Part shown: positions 7,250 to 15,948 of the stretch, piece by piece | Layout: every line of letters starts with the position of its first letter | Numbering within the stretch: the first letter of the stretch is position 1 | Position numbers and translations under genes: made by a program | The notes under the pieces: generated by a model | The model's database searches: none | Told to the model about the DNA's origin: nothing | What the model saw: only the letters and a program-made list of their open reading frames with translations | NCBI GenBank assembly: GCA_017963165.1 | Contig: JAGCTZ010000141.1 | Location: forward strand, 3,387-67,386 | Direction: 5' to 3' | Origin: Treponema sp. | Lineage (GTDB): Bacteria; Spirochaetota; Spirochaetia; Treponematales; Treponemataceae | Length of the DNA: 64,000 bases

Positions 7250-10011
7250 GACCTCTCAAACTAATTGTTACAGGCTTTGGAACTTACTGTAAAAGAACAG
7301 AAATAAATCTGGAGTCGCTTGGAACTTCTGGCTTATATCTTATTGCTGGAGATACGGGAGCCGGTAAAACAACAATTTTTGATGCAATAACTTATGCGTT
7401 GTATGGAACTGTAAACGGAAAATATCGTGATGTTTCTATGATTCGTTCGACATTTGCAACTCCTGATATTCCTACCGAAGTAGAGCTTACCTTTGAATAC
7501 AGAGACAAGGTTTATACTGTAAAAAGAAATCCGGAATACGAGCGACGTTCAAAACGTGGTGATTCTATTACAAAACAGACAGCTGATGCAATTTTTGAAA
7601 AACCGGATGGAACTGTAATCACTCAGAATTCAAAGGTGACTCAGGCTGTGACAGAGCTTCTTGGCATCGATGCAAATCAATTTTCGAAAATCGTAATGAT
7701 TGCGCAGGGTGACTTTCAGCAGCTGCTTGTAGAAGGTACGGAACGACGTCAGGAAATATTCAGAAAGATTTTTAAAACAGATTATTATCAAAAGCTGCAG
7801 CAGGCATTGATCGAAAAAGAAAAAGAGCTTTATAAAGGCTGTGAAAAAATCAGGCTGGAGCTTTCGCATTTTATAAATGATACAGTTTGCGCAGAAACCA
7901 GTACAAATAGCATTGAACTTGCAAAAGCAAAAAACGGTGAGCTTGCAAATGAGCAGCTTTTAGAACTGCTTCAGAAAATAATTGAAGAAGATAGTGCACA
8001 GAAAAAAACACTTGAAGCAGATATAAAACAGCTGGAAGAGGAACTTAATAAAATAACAGCTGTTCTTGCAAAAAATGAAGAGTTCGAAAAACATAAATCA
8101 GATTACGATCAGAAGAAACAGGAGTTAGTTGAAGTTAACAAAGCTGCCGAGCTTGCTCAGACAGAATTTGATAATCAAAAAAAACTGACTGGCGAACGAG
8201 AAAAGAAAGAAGCAGAGTTTGCCGTTCAGAAAGAACGACTTGCTTATTATGATAAGCTTGAAGAACTGGAACAGTTAAAAACTCGTGATGCAAAATCTTT
8301 TGAACAAAAACAGCTTGATATAAATGAACTTGCCGAAGCAATAGAGCAGGCTGTAGAACAAAAAAATGCATTGACAAGTCAGTATAAGGAGCTTTCAGAT
8401 TGCGAGCAGAATGTTACTGTTCTTTCAAATCAAAACGAAAAACTTGAAGAACGTAGAAATCAGTTTGCGGGCTTTGAAACAAAACTAAAAGATGGGGGGC
8501 TTGCTCTTCAAAAATATAAAGAATGCCAGAAACGCTATAAATCTTCTATGGAGCGCTGGACAACTCTTGATGAAACTTACAGAAGCATGCGGAAAATCTA
8601 TATGGATGAACAGGCTGGAATCCTTGCAGAAGAGCTTAAAGAAAATTGTCCTTGTCCTGTTTGTGGATCTCTTATACATCCAGCGCCTGCAAAAAAATCA
8701 GAGGTTGCACCTACAAAAGAAGAATTAGATAAAGCAGAACAAAATGCCCAGGAGTCAAAACAGACTTCTGATTCCGAAAATGCAGCATGTTTAAAAGCCA
8801 AATCGGATTACGAAAATCTGGAGCAAAATATAAAAGAAGAAAGCTCACGTTTGTTTGATGGAAAACAATCTGTTGATGAAGAATTTTTAACTGCAAGTAA
8901 AAATGAACTTGAAAAAGAACTTGCCTTAAAACAACAGGAACTTGAGCAGGAAAAGACTCGTGTAGAAACCAAAAAGAATATTGAAAAACAACTTCCTGTT
9001 CTGGAGCAAAAAATTGAAAAAGACAAGGAAAAACAGGGGGCACTTAAGTCGGAAATCTCGGCAATAAAAGAACGCCTTGAGCAATATGAAAAACAGCTTA
9101 CAGAACTTGCAGAGTCGCTGGAATATAAATCAAAGGCGCTTGCAGAAGAAGCCTTGGACAAGCTTGAAAATCAGATTCTTAAGTATAAAAAAGATTACGA
9201 GGCTGCCCAGGAAAATAATTCAAAGCTCAAGTCTCAGGTTGATTCCCTTAATGCAGAAATAAATCAGCTTGAACAGATGCTTAAAGAAGCCGAAAAGATT
9301 GATGTTTCTGAGCTTAAAAAGAAACAGACTGAACTTCTTGAAAAGAAAGCTGCTGCTACCGAACAAAAAGGCTTTGTTGATACAAGGCTTGACCGCAACT
9401 CTAATGCAATGCAGAACATAAAAAACAGCTCTGGAAATCTGACCGAACTGGAAAAAGAATTTCAGAGTGTAAGCGCTCTTTCAAAAACAGCCAACGGCAA
9501 TCTGATGAGCGGCAAAGAACGAATAAAACTTGAAACATATATTCAGATGACGTATTTTGACAGAATAATTGCCCACGCAAATAAACGTCTTATGATTATG
9601 AGCGATATGCAGTACGAGCTTGTTCGTAAAAAAGAAGCCTCCGATTTACGAAGTCAGACAGGTCTTGAGCTTGATGTAATTGATCACTATAACGGTGGTC
9701 AAAGAAGCGTTAAGTCTCTTTCTGGTGGCGAAACCTTCCAGGCTTCATTGTCGCTTGCACTTGGACTTTCTGATGAAGTAAGGTTTTCGGCTGGCGGTAT
9801 AAAAATTGATTCAATGTTTGTTGATGAAGGCTTTGGAACGCTCGATAGTGAATCGCTTCAAAAGGCTTTTAAGGCTCTTTCTGGAATTACAGAAGGGAAT
9901 CGTCTTGTTGGAATAATTTCACATGTCGATTTATTGAAAGAAAAAATAGACAAGCAGATTATAGTAAAAAAAGAGCACACTGGCGGAAGTACAGTACAGC
10001 TTGTGTTGTAA
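7246..10011 (+). CDS. sbcC: Exonuclease SbcC, Rad50-type ATPase
   Basis: 921 aa. Rad50/SbcC architecture: Walker A GDTGAGKTT (residues ~35-43), long coiled coils on both sides of a zinc hook C470-P-V-C473 (inside NCPCPVCG), then signature LSGGETFQASL and Walker B SMFVDEGFGTLD near the C-terminus. The ATPase head partners SbcD, and the hook dimerises two complexes to tether DNA ends. Composition is very rich in Glu, Lys and Gln in the coiled coil, as expected. Translationally coupled to sbcD. Confidence 0.95.
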   Translation: MRPLKLIVTGFGTYCKRTEINLESLGTSGLYLIAGDTGAGKTTIFDAITYALYGTVNGKYRDVSMIRSTFATPDIPTEVELTFEYRDKVYTVKRNPEYERRSKRGDSITKQTADAIFEKPDGTVITQNSKVTQAVTELLGIDANQFSKIVMIAQGDFQQLLVEGTERRQEIFRKIFKTDYYQKLQQALIEKEKELYKGCEKIRLELSHFINDTVCAETSTNSIELAKAKNGELANEQLLELLQKIIEEDSAQKKTLEADIKQLEEELNKITAVLAKNEEFEKHKSDYDQKKQELVEVNKAAELAQTEFDNQKKLTGEREKKEAEFAVQKERLAYYDKLEELEQLKTRDAKSFEQKQLDINELAEAIEQAVEQKNALTSQYKELSDCEQNVTVLSNQNEKLEERRNQFAGFETKLKDGGLALQKYKECQKRYKSSMERWTTLDETYRSMRKIYMDEQAGILAEELKENCPCPVCGSLIHPAPAKKSEVAPTKEELDKAEQNAQESKQTSDSENAACLKAKSDYENLEQNIKEESSRLFDGKQSVDEEFLTASKNELEKELALKQQELEQEKTRVETKKNIEKQLPVLEQKIEKDKEKQGALKSEISAIKERLEQYEKQLTELAESLEYKSKALAEEALDKLENQILKYKKDYEAAQENNSKLKSQVDSLNAEINQLEQMLKEAEKIDVSELKKKQTELLEKKAAATEQKGFVDTRLDRNSNAMQNIKNSSGNLTELEKEFQSVSALSKTANGNLMSGKERIKLETYIQMTYFDRIIAHANKRLMIMSDMQYELVRKKEASDLRSQTGLELDVIDHYNGGQRSVKSLSGGETFQASLSLALGLSDEVRFSAGGIKIDSMFVDEGFGTLDSESLQKAFKALSGITEGNRLVGIISHVDLLKEKIDKQIIVKKEHTGGSTVQLVL

Positions 10012-10038
10012 TATTATATATAAAATTATTTATTTATA

Positions 10039-10047
10039 TGGTAGAAT
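10039..10047 (+). promoter_or_regulatory. Extended -10 of the fliG gene, leaderless arrangement
   Basis: TG-G-TAGAAT, an extended -10, ends 6 nt before the ATG at 10054. No good -35 and no Shine-Dalgarno sequence is seen. Confidence 0.45.
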
Positions 10048-10053
10048 AAAAGC

Positions 10054-11226
10054 ATGAATCTAAACGATTTAAGAAAAAATGCATACGGAGCAAATTCACA
10101 AAAGGAACAGACTCCACAGAAAGAAACTCCTAAAAAAGAACAGGATGGTTTTAAAAAGTTTGGTGCCGCAGCCGCAGCAGAAGTTTTAAAAGAACAGGGC
10201 CTTATAAAAGTTCCGGTTCAGGAGCCTGATAAAGAAGGTAAAGAGTCTGTCTATCGTCGTGTTGCAAAATTCCTGCTTTTAATAGGCGAAGATGAAGCTG
10301 CAAAAATCCTTCCACATCTTTCAGATAAACAGATAGAAAAAATTATTCCGGAAATTGCTTCAATACGTTCTGTTGATAAAGAAGAAGCTGCTGTAATTCT
10401 GGAAGAATTTAATACTCTTTTAGAAAACGCAAAGAAAAGCGGTGGACCAGAAACGGCCCGCGAAATGCTTACAAAGGCATATGGTAAAGACAGGGCAGCG
10501 GAAATGCTCAAAAAGACAATGCCTGCGCAAACAAAAAAGCCGTTTGAATATCTTGATGATGCAGAAACAGAAAAAATAAATTTATTGTTAAAAGACGAAA
10601 ATGTCGGTATAAAATCGCTTGTACTCTCTCATCTTGCACCGCAAAAAGCAGCAGATGTAATCAAGCAGATGAAAGAAGATGAAAAAAAAGAAGTTGTTCT
10701 GCGACTTGCAAAAATGGAGCCTGTTTCTCCAGAGATTATTAATCGTGTAGATCACGCAATGTTCGAAAAATCAAAAACTCTTACAACAGAAAGAGTTGAA
10801 AATATTGATGGTCGAAATGCTCTTGCACAGATTCTTAAAAAAATGGATTCCGGCACAGAAGCAGACATTTTACAATCTCTTTCGGATGACGACCCTGATC
10901 TTGGACAGGATCTTAAAAAACGTCTCTTCACTCTGGAAGATGTTATTAATGCAGATGACAGATTTGTTCAGCAGCAGCTGCGCGAAATGTCGGATGAGGA
11001 TGTTGCCTATCTTATTGCAGCAAAATCCGAGGAATTCCGCGCAAAGATTCTGGATAATGTTTCTAACAGCCGCCGCAACGAGATTCTGGAACAGGAAGAT
11101 ATACTAAAGCCTATGCGAAAATCTACCTGCGAAGATATTACAAATAAATTTGTTGGAATTCTACGCCGCGCCTACGAAGACGGAAACCTTATAATCAAAG
11201 GCCGTAACGAAGAGGCATATATATAA
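10054..11226 (+). CDS. Flagellar motor switch protein FliG paralogue (FliG1-like)
   Basis: 390 aa, about 50 residues longer than FliG of E. coli, with a Lys/Gln/Glu-rich N-terminal extension (1-50). The FliG middle and C-terminal signatures are clear: LLLIGEDEAAKILPHLS, then HLAPQKAADVIKQM, and the torque-helix region LFTLEDVINADDRFVQQQLREM followed by EEFRAKILDNVS. FliG forms the rotor ring contacting the stators. Spirochaetes carry two FliG proteins; the extended N-terminus and lack of neighbouring flagellar genes suggest the FliG1 type, which in other spirochaetes is not the main switch component. The promoter predicts a leaderless mRNA. Confidence 0.85.
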   Translation: MNLNDLRKNAYGANSQKEQTPQKETPKKEQDGFKKFGAAAAAEVLKEQGLIKVPVQEPDKEGKESVYRRVAKFLLLIGEDEAAKILPHLSDKQIEKIIPEIASIRSVDKEEAAVILEEFNTLLENAKKSGGPETAREMLTKAYGKDRAAEMLKKTMPAQTKKPFEYLDDAETEKINLLLKDENVGIKSLVLSHLAPQKAADVIKQMKEDEKKEVVLRLAKMEPVSPEIINRVDHAMFEKSKTLTTERVENIDGRNALAQILKKMDSGTEADILQSLSDDDPDLGQDLKKRLFTLEDVINADDRFVQQQLREMSDEDVAYLIAAKSEEFRAKILDNVSNSRRNEILEQEDILKPMRKSTCEDITNKFVGILRRAYEDGNLIIKGRNEEAYI

Positions 11227-11256
11227 TATTTATATAAAAGGAAAAAAGGAATTATT

Positions 11257-14200
11257 ATGGAAAAATTTGATTTTTTAAATGAAGACAATCTGGGAAAAGA
11301 ATATAAAGGCTTTATCCTTTTGAAAATTGAAGATGTTCCCGATTACAAATGTAAATCTGTATTCCTGCGCCACAAGCGTACAGGTCTTGAAGTATTTCAT
11401 CTTATAAAAAATGACCATGAAAATCTTTTTGCTTTTGCTTTCAGAACTGCTGCAAAGGATTCTAAAGGAACTGCACATATTATAGAGCATTCAACTTTGT
11501 GTGCTTCAGAAAAATTTCCGCTAAAAGAGCCTTTTACAACACTAGCAGGACAGAGCATTTCTACCTTTTTAAATGCCATGACTTATCCCGATAAAACTGT
11601 TTATCCTGCAGCCTCTCTTGTTCGTAGTGATTATTTTAATATGTTTGATGTTTATGCAGACTGTGTTTTCTTTCCAAAGCTCACACACGACACCTTTATT
11701 CAGGAAGGTCACAGACTCGAAATGGATGCAGAAGGAAAAACAAGCATTCAGGGTGTAGTTTACAATGAAATGAAGGCTAACTTTACAACCTTCTACCAGA
11801 TTGCAACTAACGAAATGCTTGCTGCAATGTTCCCGGATTCTTATCCTGCATTTTCTTCCGGAGGCGATCCTGCTGTAATTCCATCACTTACATACGAACA
11901 GTTCCTGGCTTTTCATCAAACCTTCTACAGTCCTGACAACTGTTGTCTTTTCCTTTATGGTGATATTTCTACGGCAGACCAGCTTGATTTCCTGGACGAA
12001 AAATACATGCGTCGTCTTGAAGAAAAATACAACTGCACAAGCGATGTTCCTTATGCTTCTCAGACTTTGCCATATGTAAAGCCGGAAGTAAAGGAATTAT
12101 TGCAGCTTAAAAAACTTGATAAATCAATCTTCCTTGAAAAAATAGCTCCGGAGCAGGGGGCTACAGGTAATCTTGCAATAATTGCAAAATATACTGGCGA
12201 ACCAAATATAGAAAAATATTTCCTGGGTGAAGTGCTTTGTGGAAATGATAGTTCTCCTTTGCTCAAGGCAATAAAGGATTCTCGACTTGGAGATATGCCT
12301 TATACCGGAAACTTTGGTCAGTTTAAGGAAGAATTCTGGGTAAATGGAATTGGTGGTGTTAAGGAAGGAAATGAAAAAAAGGTTTTTGCTCTTATACAGA
12401 AAGAAATAGAAAAGCTTTATAAAAATGGTGTTTCTAAAGATGATATAGATTCTGCTGTAATGGGAATTGACTTTAATCTTCGCGAAGAAAACCGCTGGTG
12501 GGGTCCATATTCTCTTAACATTATGGAAAAGGCTCTTAAAGGCTGGGTATGGGGCGATTCCTGCACAAGCCAGCTTTGTCCTATTACAAAGTTCGAAGAG
12601 TTGAAAAAAGAGCTTAAGGCCGACCCGGAATATGTGCAGAAGCTCATCAAAAAATATTTTATAGATCCTGAAGTTGAATGCCGCCTTATTGTTCGTCCTG
12701 CAAAATCATATCTGGAAGACCGCGCAAAGGCAGAAGCCACTCTTGTTGAACAGCTGGATAAAGCCGCCGACAAGGAAGCTCTTAAGAAAGACCTTGAACG
12801 TCTGCATGAAAATCAGGCAAGAGTTGAAACTCCGGAAGAACTTGCCTGCATTCCTCATACAAAGGTAGAAGCTCTTGAAAAAACTGTTGAAGAACCTGTT
12901 GTTGAATTGCAGACAGTGACAGGTGCCGATGGTTCTGATATCCCTCTTTTTGTAAGCCGCGAAGAAACAAATGGGCTCTTTTATGTTGATGTGCTTTTCC
13001 CTTTTGACAGACTTTCGCCGGAGCATTTCAAACACATTCCATTCCTTTCAAATGTAATTACAAACATCGGTTGGGAAGGAAAAAAATGGGATAAATGTAT
13101 AACAGAATCTGCCTGCATAATGGGCGATGTCTGGGGAAGTATCCTTACCGGTTCTGTATATGACGTACCTGAATGTAAAGATCTTGAAAAAAAGTTTGCA
13201 CAGTATAATTTCTGTGGACGCAAATGGCTTGGAGTAAACTGTAAAGCGCTTACAGATAAGGCAGAAGAATCTCTTGATCTTTTGGCCCGCATCATCACAA
13301 AAATGGATTTTAAGGATGCTGCCCGTCTTAAAAATCTGATTCAGGAGCAGCGTGCAGGTAAAAAGGCAAGTCTTGTAAATAATGGAAGAGAACTTGCTTT
13401 TAAGCGTTGTACAGCAGCCTGGAGCGAAGGTTATGCCCTTGCAGAAATTCTTTGGGGTGTGACACAACTTTATACAGTAAGCGAATATAAAGAAAAAGAT
13501 GCAAAGAAAATCCTTAAGGAATTTGAATACATTTACAAAGAAAGCCTTAAGTCTGGTGGAGTAATCCACATTACTGCCGACAATGCTTCTCTTGAAAAGC
13601 TTCTGCCGCTTATGAAGAATTTTGCAAAACAGGCTGGCCTTACAAAGCTGCTTCCATCACGCAACTACAAGCTGGAAGATTTTCTGCCTTATGTTGTGGG
13701 AGCTCAGAATGCAATTGGTGAACAGACAAAAGAAAGCCTTAGGACAAATTCTCAGACAGGCTATGCAACAGCTGTAACACGATGTTCGCCATATCTTACA
13801 GATGAGGCTGCTGCAGAACAGGTTTATGCTACCTGGTTAAATTGTCACACTTTCTGGGAAAAATTCAGAACTACAGGCGGTTGTTACGGTGCAGGTATTT
13901 ATCCGGATTCTGGCGAAACCTGCTTAAAGCTTAGTACTTACCGTGATCCAACTCCGGAAAAGCATGCAGAAATACTTCCTGAAACTCTGAAAGAGCTTGC
14001 CGACAATGATTTTACTCATGATGATGTAGAAAAATCAATTGTTACCTGTTATGGCGCTGCTATTGAGCCTCAGACACCTCAAGACAGAGGTAAACAGGCA
14101 TTTGAAACCTTCCTTTATGCAAATAACGGCTTTAAACAGCTCAAAGTTGATAAGCTTCTGGCTGTAAAGGATACAGATGTGAAGGCTGCAGCCCAGCGAC

Positions 14201-14292
14201 TTGCCCAGATGGCACAGAAAGAGTCGCACAAAGTTATTTTCTGTGATAATTCTAAAGAATCCTATGGAAAAAATCTTGATTTGCCGTTATAA
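11257..14292 (+). CDS. M16C zinc metallopeptidase (presequence protease / PreP family)
   Basis: 1011 aa, the normal length for the single-chain M16C family. The inverted zinc motif HxxEH is H74-II-E77-H78 and the distal ligand Glu is E171 (YNEMK). The family block EPFTTLAGQSISTFLNAMTYPDKTVYP is well conserved. The enzyme encloses and degrades unstructured peptides up to about 65 residues. No signal peptide is visible, so it should act in the cytoplasm. AAGGA precedes the ATG. It stands 30 bp after fliG but probably has its own translation signals only. Confidence 0.93.
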   Translation: MEKFDFLNEDNLGKEYKGFILLKIEDVPDYKCKSVFLRHKRTGLEVFHLIKNDHENLFAFAFRTAAKDSKGTAHIIEHSTLCASEKFPLKEPFTTLAGQSISTFLNAMTYPDKTVYPAASLVRSDYFNMFDVYADCVFFPKLTHDTFIQEGHRLEMDAEGKTSIQGVVYNEMKANFTTFYQIATNEMLAAMFPDSYPAFSSGGDPAVIPSLTYEQFLAFHQTFYSPDNCCLFLYGDISTADQLDFLDEKYMRRLEEKYNCTSDVPYASQTLPYVKPEVKELLQLKKLDKSIFLEKIAPEQGATGNLAIIAKYTGEPNIEKYFLGEVLCGNDSSPLLKAIKDSRLGDMPYTGNFGQFKEEFWVNGIGGVKEGNEKKVFALIQKEIEKLYKNGVSKDDIDSAVMGIDFNLREENRWWGPYSLNIMEKALKGWVWGDSCTSQLCPITKFEELKKELKADPEYVQKLIKKYFIDPEVECRLIVRPAKSYLEDRAKAEATLVEQLDKAADKEALKKDLERLHENQARVETPEELACIPHTKVEALEKTVEEPVVELQTVTGADGSDIPLFVSREETNGLFYVDVLFPFDRLSPEHFKHIPFLSNVITNIGWEGKKWDKCITESACIMGDVWGSILTGSVYDVPECKDLEKKFAQYNFCGRKWLGVNCKALTDKAEESLDLLARIITKMDFKDAARLKNLIQEQRAGKKASLVNNGRELAFKRCTAAWSEGYALAEILWGVTQLYTVSEYKEKDAKKILKEFEYIYKESLKSGGVIHITADNASLEKLLPLMKNFAKQAGLTKLLPSRNYKLEDFLPYVVGAQNAIGEQTKESLRTNSQTGYATAVTRCSPYLTDEAAAEQVYATWLNCHTFWEKFRTTGGCYGAGIYPDSGETCLKLSTYRDPTPEKHAEILPETLKELADNDFTHDDVEKSIVTCYGAAIEPQTPQDRGKQAFETFLYANNGFKQLKVDKLLAVKDTDVKAAAQRLAQMAQKESHKVIFCDNSKESYGKNLDLPL

Positions 14293-14328
14293 TTATTTAT
14301 CGATAGTTCAAGTAGACAGGAGTTACTA

Positions 14329-14547
14329 ATGGATAAGAAAGCAAAGGAATGTATTAAAATGCTGCGAGGTCTTGTATCCGATGTACAGGGCGCTCCATTT
14401 CCAGGTGGCGATATTGATACAGAATTATATGCAATCTGGTATGAACATGCACAGAAAGCAGCTGTAGAATGTTTTGAATTCTTGAATGCAAATTTTCCTA
14501 AAGAACAGAAGGAACTTACAAAGTCAATAGACAAGCTTTTTGATTAG
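14329..14547 (+). CDS. Small conserved-looking protein of unknown function
   Basis: 72 aa, acidic-amphipathic and without membrane segments. AGGAG stands 6 nt before the ATG and the codon usage matches the neighbours, so it looks real. I do not recognise a family. The pattern PGGDIDTELYAIWYEHAQKA suggests a compact helical fold. It lies between the M16C peptidase gene and the lipocalin-like gene on the same strand. Confidence 0.65.
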   Translation: MDKKAKECIKMLRGLVSDVQGAPFPGGDIDTELYAIWYEHAQKAAVECFEFLNANFPKEQKELTKSIDKLFD

Positions 14548-14638
14548 AATTATTTATCTGACAGTCAAAAATTTGCTAACTTAAGTTTTTTTTTTACCGA
14601 AAATAAGAGTGATAACTTATATAAGGTGAAAATTAGTA

Positions 14639-15814
14639 ATGGCTGTTACAAAGAAAAGTATAAAATACGGCAGGTATGGACTTTCCGGTAATTCAAAAAA
14701 AATCGGTGTAAATTTATGGCGTTGTTTCTTTAGTGCGCTCGAAAAATACTCCGCTACTGAACAGATGTTTTTTCTTGAATTGGAGTTAATTAATCCTGCT
14801 TTATCACCCTCAGAACCTCTTTTAGGTTTTAAACCACGCGTAACAATCACAGAAGATGACTTACAGTATGCTCTTGCCGGTACAACCTCTGCAAGCAGTT
14901 TGGTTTCAGAAAATATTGTTCAGCCTTCTTATGTTGTTGTAAGATTTGGTAAGCTTGGCGCAGAACCAACTCAGCTTTGTTCATATCATTGTTTAAAAAA
15001 TATTCGTTATACAAATAAACCGTTTACTATCCAGATGGATAATAAGCTTTTTTCAGAAGATCAGCTGAGTGGCTTTATTAATGTTACCGAAGAGGATTTT
15101 CAAAAGCATCCTAAATATCTTTGCGACAGAGGCTTTGCTTCCTGGAATCTTAAATACGAAATTGTCCGTGATATAAACGAAGGCCATCATAACGGCGGCG
15201 ACAAATGGTTCCCTTATGGTATTAAAACCAATTTTTCGGGAATGATAAGCTTTGATGGCGCAGAATATGTTGTAGAGCCTAGAAAATGCTTTGGATATAT
15301 GGACAGATATTGGGGAAAGACTCTTCCTTATGACTGGTTCCATATTTCTACTGCAAGACTTACAAGTATTATTTCTGGTCGTGTATTGCAGAATTCTTTC
15401 TTTTCTGTACAGGGCGCTTTTGATGACCGCATTGCATTTATCGGAAGCTTTGAAGGTGCAGATATTCTGTTCCCTACAGATCTTAATAAACGTCAGTATT
15501 CCTGTGTGTGGGATTGTGTTCAGACTCCAGAAGCCGAAGATCCAGAAGAAAATAAGCTTCACTGGTCTGTAAGTATTAACAGTAAGCTCTGGGTTATTGA
15601 TGTTGATATATATTGCCGTATAAAAGACCTTTCAAATAGAAATCTTGAATTGCCGGAGGGTAACAGAAAGATTCTTAATGTTGTACAGGGTGCAACCGGA
15701 ACAGGCGAAATAAAGCTGTTTAAGAAAAACCGTAACACACTTGAGCAGATTGAATATGCAAATATTACAAAAGCTGTCTGCGAATTTGGTCACGAAGAAG
15801 ACGGCGAAATATAA
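14639..15814 (+). CDS. Tocopherol-cyclase-like / lipocalin-fold protein
   Basis: 391 aa, no signal peptide. A central block FGYMDRYWGKTLPYDWFHIS resembles the AEKNWG-x-SFP-x-xW segment of the tocopherol cyclase / CrtC-like beta-barrel families, and the end (LNVVQGATGTGEIKLFKK) has the GTGE-type strand seen there. In bacteria of this type such proteins are of unknown function and do not imply vitamin E synthesis. AAGGTGA precedes the start. The family call is by motif resemblance only. Confidence 0.5.
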   Translation: MAVTKKSIKYGRYGLSGNSKKIGVNLWRCFFSALEKYSATEQMFFLELELINPALSPSEPLLGFKPRVTITEDDLQYALAGTTSASSLVSENIVQPSYVVVRFGKLGAEPTQLCSYHCLKNIRYTNKPFTIQMDNKLFSEDQLSGFINVTEEDFQKHPKYLCDRGFASWNLKYEIVRDINEGHHNGGDKWFPYGIKTNFSGMISFDGAEYVVEPRKCFGYMDRYWGKTLPYDWFHISTARLTSIISGRVLQNSFFSVQGAFDDRIAFIGSFEGADILFPTDLNKRQYSCVWDCVQTPEAEDPEENKLHWSVSINSKLWVIDVDIYCRIKDLSNRNLELPEGNRKILNVVQGATGTGEIKLFKKNRNTLEQIEYANITKAVCEFGHEEDGEI

Positions 15815-15840
15815 ATCTGTGGTCACTGTTCTTTAATTGC

Positions 15841-15863
15841 GGTCCCTGAGCTTGTCGAAGGGT
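15841..15863 (+). repeat. CCTGAGCTTGTCGAAGG-type palindromic element
   Basis: GGTCCCTGAGCTTGTCGAAG followed by GGTC, the same element as at 4241, 39761, 54012 and 60918. Here it lies in the spacer upstream of clpB. Confidence 0.75.
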
Positions 15864-15948
15864 CGTAATCACAATTTCATTTTTTTATTTTCAAAAATAA
15901 CTTGTCGATTTTCTCTTTTATTATTATTTTCATAGATAGGTGATGTCT

